64,000 nucleotides of DNA from Argentina anserina (lineage: Eukaryota > Streptophyta > Magnoliopsida > Rosales > Rosaceae): contig NC_065874.1 in the NCBI RefSeq assembly GCF_933775445.1, positions 33,240,501 through 33,304,500 on the forward strand, read 5' to 3'. The notes under the pieces were generated by a model. The model did not search any database. It was not told the origin of the DNA and saw only the letters and a program-made list of their open reading frames with translations. A program made the translations under genes and the position numbers. Every line of letters begins with the position of its first letter. Positions within the stretch are counted from its first letter, which is position 1. Below are positions 1-13,500 of the stretch, piece by piece.

Positions 1-65
1 GTTTGGTTTGGTTTTGTTGTTGTTGTTGTTTGTTGTGGTGTTTATTGGGTTTTGGGTTCTTGCAG

Positions 66-666
66 ACTGATACATTTCAGTACTCTGGTGCTTATCAATC
101 GTTGAAAGTCGATAATAGCCTGTTGGATAGCTTCTCAAGCAACTTTAGAGTTGAGGTGATTCGGCTCGAAAAGAATGAAATGGAGTTTGATATGATTGGG
201 ATCGATCCGGCTATTGCCAATGCGTTCAGGAGGATCCTCATATCTGAGGTTTGTGTTGTGATTGGTGTCATAATTCACAATAGGTTAATATTGTATAATA
301 GTTTTGTGAAGAAAAGAGGAGTGTTCTGATTCATTTTTGTATACGATTGCTTTGTTTGGAGTAAATTATATGATCATTGCAAGTAAAGGTAAAAATTATT
401 CTTTGCTGTATGTAAGTTTTTGTAGAGATCTATGAAGAGTTATGGTCAGTTTTTCCTGTTAAAAGAAATGCTGTTCTTGTCGTTTCAGTTTTGTTTTGTT
501 TTTAATTGTTGAAGTAGCCTAAGAAGGTTAAATATATCTATATTTATAGCTTCTAGACTACTCTGGCCTTATTTAGAAATCTGTATCTGCTACTCAGTTT
601 TGCAATAGCTTTAGGATTACTCTTAAGTCTTAAAGTGTGTTATCAAGAAACATTATGGAGTTCAAT

Positions 667-700
<34 letters not shown>

Positions 701-3100
701 ATGATGATCCTAAATTATTTTTGTTGATGCAAGTGTAGGTTCCGACGATGGCTATTGAAAGAGTTCTTATAGCAAATAATACATCAGTTATCCAAGATGA
801 AGTCCTTTCCCACAGATTGGGTCTCATTCCAATCAGGGCTGACCCAAGATTATTTGAATTTACAGGTTTGTTTGATATTGCTGTTGTTTCTTATTGAAAA
901 TGTTTTGTATTATGCTCTTTATGCAATTTTGGTGTGAGTTTTTCTCCTTCATTTTTTTTTCTTTTAGAAAAGGATTCGCCAAATGAAAGGAACACCATTG
1001 TATTTGGGCTCAAAGTAAGGTGTGAAAAACAAGGCAAACGAAAGGGTTTGAAACAGGAGGGGCAAGAACAAGATGGACAAACACGTATCACAGGTATACA
1101 ACTTGTTCTTTATAGGCGACATCAAAGTATACATGACCTCTTATCAGACCAAAAAAAAAAAAGATCTCTGTTTATACATCTTTTGTGGATTAATTTCTTC
1201 ATGTTATGGATATTTTTGTTTCTGAAACAGTGAAGTCAAAAGATTTGGTATGGTTGCCAAATGGGAGTAAATTTGCTTTGGAATCAGAACCAGGAAAAAC
1301 CTACACATCATTTCAGAAAAGCCAGGATACCATGGAAGTATTTTCTACCAATCCAATTGGTCCAACAGATGGAGATATCACAATTGCTAGACTAGGCCCT
1401 GGCCAGGTAACCTTTTAACCTGTTTTAGAGTTCTAGTCATTCCTCAAAACACATATATACCGTTGCCATGTAAAGTAAAGTACTGAAAGCTGCAGCAATT
1501 GACTCCAAATATTGCTTAACTGAATGTGACTGCAAGTACTTCAAAAGAGATCTAGTAGTATGATTTAGAATGTGAATTCTCAAGTGATATGTTGAGTTTT
1601 GATTCTGCAGCTATTGACTCCATTGTTGTTTGACTAATATCTATAAGTGAGGCGAGAACAGTTTGATTAAATGATATATGACAGGCTAGGTTGAACTACT
1701 AGCTCTATTTTTTTAAACTAGTATATAGATGTAGAAGATTAATTCTAGCATCAGCGGTGGAGATTAGGGTGGTAAAGGCTGCTGGTTTAGTAAGAAATGT
1801 CAGGTCCATGGTTAGTTTCCATGTAGTCTGCGGTTAAAACCCCTTCATGTAGCTAGGTAGTTTCTATAGTCTCCTGCATTTAGACATTGGCGGCCGGAGC
1901 CCCCAATTTTGAGCCCAGGTCTATAAAGTCAGTCTGAGGGATTACTGGGTCAGAAATTTTATTGAACTGTTATTTTTTTTTCTTTGAATTGACACTGCCT
2001 ACCTCTTCTTAGGAAATTGAACTGGAAGCACTTGCTGTTAAGGGCATTGGCAAAGAACATGCAAAATGGTCCCCAGTTGCCCCTGCTTGGTATAGGATGC
2101 TTCCTGAGGTAAGGGAATATGAGTAATGTGATTGCTTCTGGAAATAAAAATATTATGTTATTCAGAATTATAAACTTCTGGTTTTGTAGGTTATAATTTT
2201 GAAAGATATTGAGGATGAGCAAGCTGAGAAACTTGTGGCAACATGTCCAGTCAAGGTCTTTGATATTGAAGATATTGGCAAGGGTAACATGAGTTTGTTA
2301 TTATGCATTACTTCTCTAGTAATTTGATGATACAATATTATCTCTTTTTGTCCCATTCTTCTAATTCGAACAATCATTAACCTGGTAGAATTATACTTAT
2401 TAAAAAAATATTGTCTCTTTTCCATGTATTCATTGGCTTGATCAATTATTTGATTAATTATCAGGCAAAAAAAGGGCTACTGTAGCAAGACCACGAAAAT
2501 GCACACTATGTAGGGAGTGCATCAGGGAAGGAAAGGGATGGGAGGATTCCTTGTCATTAAGACGTGTCAAGGATCATTTCATTTGTAAGTATTATGCTTT
2601 TTTTTCATTAAATTATAATTTATACAATTCCCTTGATTTCTGGTTACTAATGTGCGTTCTAAGACAAGCTTTAATTCTAAAAGTTTCAATTTCGATGGTT
2701 CGGTTTTTATATGATTACTTAAAAAGTTAAAATGTAGAAAATGTCCGACTCCAGTACAAGGATTTTATTTTCACTCAAATAATTTGTATTGGCCCTAGTT
2801 TTTTATCAACCATCTGATCCCAGAGACTTGGGTAGATGTTCGTTATCACTATAATTATTTGATTAATAGATACAATCACCAAAAGAAGTCAGGGTAAAAG
2901 GATTCTAACAAGGTATCATGATTTGTTTCTATGGCTGTTTTCTGAGTTCTGACTCTCATATTTCACCATCAGTTACTATTGAATCAACTGGGGTATTACC
3001 ACCTGAAGTCTTATTTACTGAGGCTGTGAAGATACTGCAAGACAAGTGTGAACGCGCTATTAATGATATTTGTTCAGAAACTGAAGCAAAAAAAGTCTGA
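66..3100 (+). CDS. RPAC1: RNA polymerases I and III subunit RPAC1 (AC40-like), 5' partial
   Basis: Exons seen at 66-248, 739-865, 968-1093, 1231-1406, 2013-2108, 2190-2283, 2465-2584 and 2973-3100; together they give 349 residues in one frame ending in TGA. The gene enters from the left, so the start codon and roughly the first 30 residues are outside the window. The product is the alpha-like subunit shared by Pol I and Pol III, which pairs with the AC19 subunit to nucleate assembly in the nucleus. Family landmarks are visible: the RNAP alpha dimerisation segment with [16 protein letters not shown] near the start, [15 protein letters not shown], a Cys cluster ([12 protein letters not shown]) in exon 7 and the C-terminal [22 protein letters not shown]. 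All junctions are GT-AG. A (TA)n tract lies in the first visible intron near 670-698. Confidence 0.93.
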
Positions 3101-3762
3101 TTGTTAGGTTCTGTTGAGATCAAGAGTTTACAATGCCAATATCAGTAGCAAGTGTATTTTTCGCAGGGGCGACCCAAAGTCTTGATTTTTCTACCACAAT
3201 TGTGGTGCCTTTTTACCCAACTTCAAACTTTGTTTTGTATGTTGCCGATATTGTGTAGCTTGATGGGTTTTAACCTAGTTCTGAGGTGTAACGGCTAATA
3301 TGTTTGCTATGATTCTGCATAATGAATGATTTTGACGGATCCCAGCTTGGTCGGTTTCGGCAAATGATCATGCTTGCTTTGATAATCATGCGTTCATCAG
3401 TCTGAATTTTAGTTATGAAAGGTCCTGTCAATGCAATGCGTTTGCAAATTGGCTGCTATAAAAGGTCCGAAGCTGGGTGCAAATTTGTTAAAAAGTAGTA
3501 TGAACTTGAGACATAAGACTGCATGTTAGCCAAATGTTTTAAGAACAATCATGAAATGATAGATATAACTGATTCAGGTCTTTTATACATTGTATGAAAA
3601 CTGGGTCTACATATAACTACTCTACCTCAAGAGTGACCGGTGTAAAAAATTCGAGCATAATAAGTAGCATTCAGGGGCGTGAATGAGGGGCTCAACCTAA
3701 TTCCTTTGATTCCGACTTCTTCTTGGTCCGACCGTCCGACTACCCCCCAACCATCTTCTGCT
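3101..3762. other. Tail-to-tail spacer between RPAC1 and the TSR2-like gene
   Basis: Presumably holds the two 3' UTRs. The right edge (about 3660-3762) still carries minus-strand coding-like sequence of the TSR2 C-terminus in shifted frames, described with that gene. Confidence 0.6.
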
Positions 3763-4955
3763 TCAACTGCCTGCTTGGCCTTTGGCTCTACTGCATGAGA
3801 CTGGTTTGTCCACAATCATATTTGATGAATCATTATTGTTCATGCTAGGATCAGTAGTATCATCTTTCGCTTCCCTAAGGCTTTCGATAGACTTGAAATT
3901 GCAATTTAAACAATCTTCATGCATAATCATTATTTTTTCCTCTACCTGTGCAAAAACCAAAGCCAATTATAAGTCAAAAACACAGTTTAGATAAAACAGT
4001 CGGTCTAAAATTTCACCCCTCATACCCACTGTCACAGATCCCCTTGGTCTCTGACTAGAACTAAAGTTACAATCTTAACTTTCAACTACTTCGGCAAATC
4101 TGAAGGCAAAATAAACCATACAGATACAAAGTCCAGTTACAAAATTGCATCCCAGATGTCGACCAGCCTAAATCTATCCATAGACTTGGGACACAATTTA
4201 CATATTCTCTTGCGATTCTTATGCATAATCACTAACTTCACAGATAACTTCATAATCCCCAAAAAAAAGAAATAAAAGAAAACCAATAACACAAAAGCAC
4301 AATATAGCATCCACTGATCAATCAACTGCTTTTCAGCTCCCTGCAGAGAATCAGCTGATAGAACATCAGACATGCATTACACAAAAATCTCGCAGATCTC
4401 TAACAGTTCCTCATTTTTATTCGAGTTCACTATCTCTCGACAAGAAGCATACCTAATACAATCTATCAAAACACTATCGAAAATGGCGTAACGATGAAAC
4501 ATGCGTCCTCAATGCTATCACCCTCTACCATAGTATTGAGAGACGGCATAGCTTCGGTCAGCATTTCCTCTAAATCATCTATATAAAGAGGTTCTGCAAA
4601 TCAATACAACACATTCCTATCAGAACCACAACACTACAGTTTCACGTAATCCAGCACAAAACTAACGATGCATGTAGTACAAATCAGTATTCAAGTTCAT
4701 AATCCATTCGATTTTGATGAGTTTTCGACACGAAAAAATCGAAATTTAATGGAGTGATTTGAAGGAAAAGAAGAGGAGTTTGATTTTACCGGTGGAGAGA
4801 TTGAACCAGGAGACGATACCGGAGAAGAGTTGCTCCGCCTTTTGGCGCGAGTCACGGCCGCCCCACTCGTTCTCGACGGCTAATTGAAGCGCCGTCCACC
4901 GCCACAGGACTAATCCGACGCCTTCTTGGAACACCGCCGCGGCCGCCGCCGTTAG
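3763..4955 (-). CDS. TSR2: TSR2-like pre-rRNA processing protein, start unresolved and C-terminus frame-disturbed
   Basis: Three minus-strand exons are readable: 4790-4955, 4505-4593 and 3763-3945. They encode the TSR2 core: FQEGVGLVLWRWTALQLAVE, a WGGRDSRQKAEQL motif, EPLYIDDLEEML, then EEKIMIMHEDCL. In yeast and humans TSR2 chaperones eS26 (Rps26) into pre-40S ribosomes; this role is known for the family, not shown here. Oddities: no in-frame ATG precedes the conserved core, only an open stretch through a (GA)12 tract up to a TAA. The second intron fits a GC-AG junction best (GAC|GCATGT ... CACAG|GTA). The frame then stops at 3763 while the acidic C-terminal tail (EAEDGW) continues in a different frame at about 3700-3760, so the C-terminus is truncated by a frameshift or the locus is decaying. 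The family assignment is firm; the gene model is not. Confidence 0.75.
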
Positions 4956-4979
4956 CTCTCTCTCTCTCTCTCTCTCTCT
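4956..4979. repeat. (CT)12 microsatellite at the TSR2-like 5' end
   Basis: Perfect CT dinucleotide repeat (GA on the coding strand) directly upstream of the conserved TSR2 coding sequence. It would encode alternating Arg-Glu if translated. A length change here would shift any upstream start codon out of frame. Confidence 0.9.
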
Positions 4980-7680
4980 GAAAATGTGAGGATAGCCGAC
5001 CCGATATTAATGCGGATGCGGGTTCGGACTCGGGTCAAAGTAGTCTTTGAGGGAAAAAAACTTACCATCAAGAGGTGAAATCATTTACATGTGATGAATG
5101 TGCATGAGAAAGGGTGATCATCTCATTTCATAATGTTTAGCTTCACATACAAGAAGAAAATAGTAATTTTCACGAGTGTTTGATTAAAGCTTTCAATCAT
5201 ATATATGTTTTCTAATGGATCATGAGTTGTGCCATTGGTATGCAATTGGATGGCTTAGCTTTATTCTTTAATCTTTAATCTTCTTTTTATTTTGAAGGAA
5301 TCCTTTAATCTTCTTTTAATGTAACATACAGCTGATTTAATTAGTCATTGATTTGACCCTTGTTTCATGAACAAACCAATTGGTAATTAGCTAGAGGCAT
5401 GTTTCTTCATTCTCTTTTGAGGAAGTATTCTTGCTATATATGTCACAATCCACGGAAAATTCTGTTCTGCGCGGCTGTATGTCATGCATATAGAAAAACA
5501 CAGCTCACTCACACACACAACCCATCGTGTTGATCACGTGCTCCCCTAATCAATGCCTATAAAACTTGTTGTATGATGTACATGTATGTACAGCAGACGA
5601 ACCCACAATCCACAAGTTGGTGAATATTGGGACTGTATTGAAATGGGAGAATTCTGCTATACGTTGCTATGCAGCAACACTTTCATCCACAAACAATCTT
5701 CTCCACACCCAAATCCTCCCCATATCCACTGTGCATTTTATCAAACCCTTCCTTCACCACACACAAGTGTGTGTATAGTATACCCTGCTGCACAGCATAG
5801 CAAACAAACCCATTGAAATGAGGCTCCTGAACCTGAAGTTTCAGAGTGATACCGAAACCTAGTTTTGATCGAGGCGTATTCGCATGCATTTCCTACCCCC
5901 TCTATGCCGTTAGAATGAGTGAATGATCACCTTAGTATGATAAGGTCCGTGGCCGAGAAGATAGAAGAACACAACGAGCTGGTTATAAATTTGATTTTCA
6001 AGAGCATGCAGCTCTCTCAGAACTTCAAATTCTGTTAACCTCTCTCTCTCATACGGGTGGTTTCATCTCTTCCTCATCTCGATCATCATCAGTTTTCTCG
6101 TTTTTCATCCTCCACAGTCCCCAGCACATGGATGAAACTGGCCGGTGGCCAAATATGACACGTACCGGCGCCGGAATGCAAGCTAGGGATGGTAGAACCG
6201 GCTTCCCAATCAATGTGATGCAGGCGCCGATTTCACTGAGATAAATATTGAACCTATATATATATACTGCATGTGGCACCCAAGATGTCTCAGAAGCATA
6301 TACATACTAGTTATACTTATACTTGTAGCTACCAGAGGAAAGACAGCGCCGAAGAAAGTTGAAAAGATATATGTAAATATGTGAATGAAACCCTAGGCCT
6401 CCATATCAATTCACTCCTTTTTCTCAAAATGATTTGGCATATTTGGTCGTAACACTTTACAATTCATCCATTCCGAATGTCCGTAGAAGGGTAGCATGGT
6501 GCTGCATCCACAAGGTTTCGAACTTGAGACTGCTGCATGCATTCGCTCCTCATATCAATTCACTCCTTCGATCTTCTCTTCTTCTTATAAGCCGTAGTTA
6601 TAGAGCTTTACGCTGAAGCTAGGGTATGGTCTGCAGTCGATCTGCGCGCACTAGTAGTCTAGTACGTACTAATATTAATTATAGCAGCCAAACATACGGG
6701 TACGTAGGGTATGGAAATCTGCCAGTAAATTAAGTGTATCAACTATCAAGTACTGTGTCGTTGATCATTTTGCCAAGTTTGCTCAATCCTGGAATATGCA
6801 GCATGGTCTTCTAATACAAGGGATGTCAATCCGCATCGACCAAATGAACTCAGTAGAGTAAAAACAGAAGTAGGTAACCTATTATTGAGTGAACATGCAA
6901 ATTAAGAGTTCTTTGAGATTACTAACCAAAAACGAAAGATTTTTATGAGATTCGTTGGGTTCTTTTTTTTGTATTTGGTGCTGCTATTATTATGTATACA
7001 AACAAGGGATCCGCAATAATTCGAGCTAAACATCGAATGTCTACTCGCTCCCGCTCCACTCATTATTTCACCAATTGATCCATGTACGTAAACTATTCTA
7101 GCCCTTAACAAATTAAGTCTACATGTTCACTTATGTTTCCAATATATTAAATGGATGTTGACAGATTGACATAATAGCTACATGTCTAAATCCTCATGAG
7201 CCGAACATATGAGAACCAACAACCCTAAATTGCCTGACGCCACTTCTTTAGTTTTATTTATTTATTTTTTGGATCATCACCTCATCAAAGGACCATCTGC
7301 CTATTATAATCAAGATTAATGAACAACCAAATTTCCATAACATAATTTAGTTTTGGACCACTAAATGGTTGGGGATGGGTACTTAATGGCTTTATTTCTT
7401 CCTTTAAAGTGGGACTAGTGGACAAGTGAGAAGGGACATGCATAGGGTGATGTCCTACATCTCAAAGCCTTAAAGAAGAAAACCAAGAACTCTAATGTAT
7501 GGGGGGACAGGGTGGAGCCATAGGAGGTCCATCCATTGATTCAGACCCTTGAATTTGGGACAGAATACAATGAAATAATTGAGCCCAAAGAAAAAAAAAA
7601 GAAACCAATAATGAAAAGCCTAAATCCAGTTATCCAGAAAGCCTGAAACTTTAGCTCTTTGGCTTTGACCCCTCTCTCTC
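4980..7680. other. Intergenic region, no supported gene
   Basis: About 2.7 kb between the TSR2-like 5' end and the kinase leader. Only short unsupported open frames on both strands. AT-rich with a few pyrimidine tracts; I see no terminal inverted repeats or coding homology. Confidence 0.6.
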
Positions 7681-8597
7681 CTCATACTCTCCCCCCATCA
7701 AAGACTCAAAGTATATATCAATCCATGGTGTAGTGTGTAGCCCACAGAAGACAGTGAGAGACACACCCAAGTTTTCCAAGTCTTTTCCTCTATTAATCAA
7801 AACTCACTGAAAGCTCTTCCCTTTCTTCTGTTTTTCTCTCTCTCCACACATTTCAGGCCAGAGAGAAAAAAAAATATATAGCTCTCAGTCTCACACACTC
7901 CACATTGCTCTCTTTCTTTCTCTTCTTTTCTCTCTATCCACAGTTGTGACTTGTGAGTGCTTCTCTCTCTCTCTCAGTTAAAGCAAAGCACCTTCAAAGT
8001 TCTGATCTTTGAGAACCGCTCAATCTCTCCCTTGCTCTCACTCAAGCAGGTACCCTTTTTGGGCTTCCCTTTTTCTCTTCACTTTTAACTGTTCATGTGA
8101 TTTGCTTCTGTATCTTGGTTTTTCTAGCATCTGGGTGTTTGTTGTTCAGTTCCAAGTTCTTGAGGATGTTTTTCTGTAAGTGGGTTTGATAGTCCTTCTG
8201 TTTGTTGTTTGTTAAAGATCGAATTTTGATCTACTGTAAAGCATAGATTTACTTCTCTGTAGGTTTGGTGTCTAATCATGTAGAGGATGCTTGCATTGAT
8301 TTGGGTTTTGTGATTTGCATATGGATCAAGTTGATACTGTAGTGATTTGCAAACTAGTGCTTCTATTTTGGGTTTTTTACTGTCTCTGCTGCTTAGTTGT
8401 GAATGTTGTTGTTTGTTTGTAGAAGTTACCTTGCTATTTTGGACTTGAAGATGAGATTGATTTTTGTTTGTCAATGGAGGGAGTCACTTAATCGAGTTGG
8501 GGGTTGAGTGATAGGTTTTGATCTGTTCTAGCAAGTCTGGGTTTCTGTGATTTTCTTGAAATCTGGCTGCTGAACTTCTCTGTATAATTAAAGGGAA
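7680..8597 (+). promoter_or_regulatory. CT-rich leader and 5'-UTR intron of the D6PK-like kinase gene
   Basis: From about 7670 to 8049 the strand is rich in CT and CTCTCT runs, typical of plant 5' UTRs. At 8049-8050 AAGCAG|GTACCC looks like a splice donor, and TTAAAG at 8593 directly before the start codon is a plausible acceptor, giving a 5'-UTR intron of about 540 bp. Such leader introns are common in plant regulatory genes. The transcription start is not determined. Confidence 0.5.
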
Positions 8598-10897
8598 ATG
8601 ATGGGTAGTCGGATAGAAGAAGGAAAATCGCGCAGACCTCCACCTTTACAGATCACAAAGACAAGTAAATCTGAGCCAGTTACTCCGAAACAAATGCCCA
8701 GCAGCAATCTGCAACCAGCTGTATCGAAGCAGGTGTATGGAGAAACTATCGAAGAGAGGAAACGCAAGACTCAGCAGGATTCTGCCAAATATTTAGCTGA
8801 TAAGTTAGAATCAAGTTTATCAATGGGTGATCCAATTCAGGTGCCAGCCAATGCGGGCCTTGCAGTGAGTGAGTCCAGGAATATGCCGGATGGTGGAGTT
8901 GATCAAGTAAAGAAAACATTAGAAAATGGTATCAGCTCAGCGAAAGTCAGCGATGGGGCAAGCAGTCTGGCCAAGACTAGTGGAAGTGCCAAGATTAGTA
9001 ATCAAGCTGAATTTGTTGAGAGTGGGAAGAGCAGTATTTGTAGAGGTAGCACAAGCACTGATGTGAGTGATGAAAGTACTTGTAGCAGCTTTAGTAGCGC
9101 TATCAACAAACCTCACAAGGCAAATGACATTCATTGGGAAGCCATACAGGCTGTCCGTGCAAGGGATAATGTATTTGGTTTAGGTCATTTCAGACTTCTG
9201 AAGAAATTGGGCTGTGGGGATATTGGAAGCGTCTATCTTTCAGAGTTGAGTGGAACGAAATGTTATTTTGCAATGAAGGTCATGGACAAAGCATCTCTGG
9301 CTAATCGGAAAAAACTTCTTCGCGCTCAGACAGAGAGAGATATACTTCAATGTTTGGACCATCCTTTTCTTCCAACCCTATATACCCATTTTGAGACAGA
9401 AAAGTATTCATGTCTAGTAATGGAGTTCTGCCCTGGAGGTGACTTGCACACACTTCGGCAGAGGCAACCAGGAAAGTATTTTAGTGAGCAAGCAGTGAAG
9501 TAAGTATTCTCTCCTACACATTTTATATAGTTCAAAACATGGTAAATAATCTCCACCATTATCAGTTTGAGCATTTGTGGTTTACATTGCTTATTTTTGA
9601 TATTGTGATCTTCCAAGGTCAGTTTACTTGCTCATTGACATATTGCTATTAGAAGGATACCATTAAGTGTGTTATGATATGGCATTAAAGTTTCCATCTT
9701 TGTAGTGTGAGTTTGAGTATTAAATGATCTAGACTCAGTTAACCCTTCTATGCTGATATGACGCACACATTCCCCAAACACAAGGCTTCACTATGTAATT
9801 TTTCTGCTGTATTAGTACACTTGGGTTGAAACTGGGTTGCTGATGTTGACTCTTCAACATTATTGGCAACCATACTGGTGTTAGGATAAATTAAAAATGA
9901 TGGGTTTGCTTTTTCTCTCAGCTACAATGTTCAATCCTGCGCATGTAGTTATAAAGAAATGTGCTTGCTATGTTACTTAGAACTGTTATCAGATTTTGAT
10001 GGTCATTTCTGTTATGTTTGTCCATGCAGGTTCTATGTGGCAGAGGTCCTCCTTGCGCTTGAATATCTTCACATGCTTGGGATTGTTTATCGTGACCTCA
10101 AACCGGAGAATGTCCTTGTAAGAGATGATGGACACATAATGCTTTCAGACTTTGATCTTTCGTTGCGCTGTGCTGTCAGCCCGACTCTAGTTAAATCTTC
10201 AATTCCTGAGTCTGATCCCTTGCGAAAGAATCCAGTCTACTGTGTGCAACCGACCTGCATTGAGCCCTCATGTATTCAGCCGTCATGTGTGGTGCCTACA
10301 ACATGTTTCTCCCCTCGATTCTTTTCAAGTAAATCCAAGAAAGACCGAAAACCCAAGAATGAAATGGGAAACCAAGTCAGCCCATTGCCAGAGCTTATGG
10401 CTGAGCCAACCAATGCTCGCTCAATGTCATTTGTTGGGACTCATGAGTATTTGGCACCAGAAATTATCAAAGGTGAAGGCCATGGCAGTGCTGTTGATTG
10501 GTGGACTTTTGGGATCTTCCTGTATGAGCTGTTGTTCGGTAAGACCCCTTTCAAGGGATCAGGAAATCGAGCCACTCTGTTCAATGTTGTAGGTCAGCCA
10601 CTGAGATTCCCAGAGTCGCCAGTGGTCAGCTTCTCAGCAAGAGATCTGATAAGGGGCTTACTAGTGAAAGAACCACAGCATAGGCTGGCATACAAACGTG
10701 GAGCAACTGAGATTAAACAGCATCCCTTCTTTGAAGGTGTCAATTGGGCACTGATTAGATGTGCAACCCCACCTGATATCCCAAAGCCAGTCGAGTTTGA
10801 GCGGCTATCAGCCCCCGTAATGTCAACTAGTGATAAAGCTACTGCTGCAGCATCTCATCCAGATCAAAACAATTACCTGGAATTTGATTTCTTTTAA
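8598..10897 (+). CDS. D6PK-like AGC VIII serine/threonine protein kinase
   Basis: Two exons, 8598-9499 and 10030-10897, give 589 residues. The split codon (AA|G) is followed by [14 protein letters not shown]. Residues 1-190 are a Ser-rich, low-complexity N-terminal region. The kinase domain follows, with the glycine loop GCGDIG (about 205-210), catalytic-pair Lys227 (AMKVMD), YRDLKPEN with Asp323, and DFD at 341-343 instead of DFG, diagnostic of plant AGC VIII kinases. A long Cys-rich insertion separates DFD from the activation segment ([11 protein letters not shown]), as in the D6PK/KIPK group, and the C-terminus ends in an aromatic LEFDFF tail that resembles a PDK1-docking motif. Arabidopsis relatives act at the plasma membrane and activate PIN auxin exporters; that role here is inferred. 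The start is the first of two adjacent ATGs after the leader intron. Confidence 0.93.
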
Positions 10898-13500
10898 TTA
10901 TTTTCCAAACTGCTATGCCATATTTCTTTCTTTATTGAGATGTAGAGCTTCTGAATATGTTGATCTTGTGGAATTTAGAGTTTGTTTATGTTCATAACAA
11001 TCATATGTTTGGTTTCATTATAAACAGACATTTGTATTGCAGCTCAAAGCTTGTTGCTGTGTCGAAAATGTGGGATCCTGGTTCTGTCTTTGATATGATG
11101 GTAACAGTATGGTCCAGCTTCTGTTCATCCATTCTTCCGGCCCTTATTTTCTTATACGGAAACGACCACAAATGACTCAATAGAAAAGTCTGGGAAGTGT
11201 TCACATCCAATTTATTGAGTTCTTTGAATGAACTCCATGGTTAGCTACAGTCTGAGATTATTTGGCTTCCCTGTCAACACAAGACTCATGAAGATTGAGA
11301 CTTGGCGAAACTTTAAAATATGTGATATCACAAGTGATCCATGTGGAGATATTGAGGAGCTTCCCCAATATCTCAACCAACATGACTAGTATGAGTAGCC
11401 GTTTAGTTTTCCGTAAGCAAACTCTCTTCTCTTGCCCAACTTGGACCTGTTGTCAAATGGATCCAGGTGAGGACTGAGGAGGTCAGCTTTGACGGTTCTT
11501 GCATCCCTAATTTTGGGGGTATTCTTTTAAGGGCGTGTCCTTGTTAATTTTTTTGGGTTAGAACCAAATTAAGGAAATTTTTTTCTTGTTTTAAACAAGA
11601 ATCAGAATACTATTACGAAAGAAAAACCATGAGAACATCATCCCCACCTGATCATGATGAAACTCTAGGAACACAAACAAATAAAGTACTGTAAATAGGA
11701 GAGCTGGCTCGATCATGACTTAATCTAACCTTATTGTCTTATATAAGTTGCCTCAGTCACAAGACTAAGGTTAGACTAAATGATCATCAAATTCAAATAC
11801 GGTAGAAGTTGAGATATATATATATAGTGTTCTGAACAATAGAAGGTGGAGATGTAAAAATACAACTGAATATAAACAAAATAAGAAAATTTAAACTCTA
11901 ATTTCAAAGTGAAATTATGCACTATATCTATATTATTAATAACTCAAACACACTTTATTAATCATAAGTATTATGAAAAGATATGAGAATCTTCAGACTA
12001 TATTTTATTTTTGATAAAATTTTAATATATGAATGATGTATATGTAAATAAAAATATATAGAAAATAAATACAAAATATAATAAATAATTATCCACAACT
12101 TTACTCATTATTTTCATAAATAACTTCTCAATTTCTACTTTTCACGTGAGTAACTTTCTCTTCTCCTTGTATTCATATGCGTCGAGTATGTGTCGTCTAA
12201 TATAATATATTTTTTCCTAATCATACGCATTGACCAATATATATTAACTTTTAGGTGTCTGCTTGTATGTGATTTATTTGGTCATTTGACACACTGTCAA
12301 GTTTAAGTTTGAGGCAGCCCGATCTTGAAGGCGAAAGTCAAGATGATGTTCTCCCTCCCTTCCACTTCGAGGTAAATGTTTAAAAAGTTGAATGTCGTGA
12401 TATCACACGGTCTTGGAGATTTTGAGTCAAAAAAATGCTGCATTTTGCGATTTCCTGTATAGTTTAAGGTAATAGTAAGAACAATAACAACTCCACCGAA
12501 AGTTTAACATATTCTGTGTTTCTCTCTCTAGCTAGCTGCCTCTTACTTCCTAGATGAAATCACATCACCACATGGCTGCTTTGGTCAAAATTTGGCATCT
12601 CCATGTGTGCCCATGTTTATTTTATTTATTTATTACATATTAAGGAATAAATGGACCACTATTTTGAATTTTCCTTTTACAGAAATTTAAGTCATGCCAC
12701 ATTTATTAAGGGAAATTCTTATTTACTGACTTACCACATTTATGAAATTATATCAGGAAATTAATCTTAAGGTTATAGTGGATTAGTTCCTTTCATTGAG
12801 ACATCAACTCTCTCTCTCTCTCTCTCTTATTAATGAAATTATAGAATACAAAGAGGCCTAGACAATTTACAGTAATATAACATCTTAAAGTAAAAAATGT
12901 CTACCTCTAGTTACTAGTTAGGCGATATGTGGCACGAGAACATCTTCCCCATTATTTGCAATCTCATAAAGTAGAATATTTAGTGGAAAAATTTGTGCTT
13001 GGGAAGATTCTTCAAAGAAAAGCAAGAGTTATTCCCTTGAATTATTAAGGAATTAAGAGCATTATTGAAAACTGTAATTTTCAATGAGGAATATATTATG
13101 GAAAATTTAAAAAATTAGATGCGAAAGTAATGTTTATAAAATAGGTGGTACCCTCTCTCCAAAAATACTTATTGGCACCCATATTATGTGTTTACCATGA
13201 TGTCAATTGATAAACTAATCTGATCAAAACCAGTAACAGATCTCATGGGCATGGAATGAGACCAAAAAAGAAACAAACAAGACAGTAGGTCTATATTGTC
13301 TCCTAAATATCTTCCCTTTTCCTTTCAAAAACCTTTCCCTATTTTTCACCGCTGAAAAATTAATTTAAATCTCATAATGATGGCAATAAACCATGCCTTC
13401 AAAAAAGCTTCAATCATAGTCTGAGGTGCTCAGAAAGTGTACCCCAAAACTGTTATTATAAGGACACCTCTCTCTCTCTAAAGTTCTTGTCTTTTTAAAA
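10898..13500. other. Intergenic region, AT-rich, no supported gene
   Basis: The kinase 3' UTR probably occupies the first few hundred bases. The rest is AT-rich with a CT microsatellite near 12810-12829. Small open frames show no family resemblance and I found no mobile-element ends. Confidence 0.55.
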
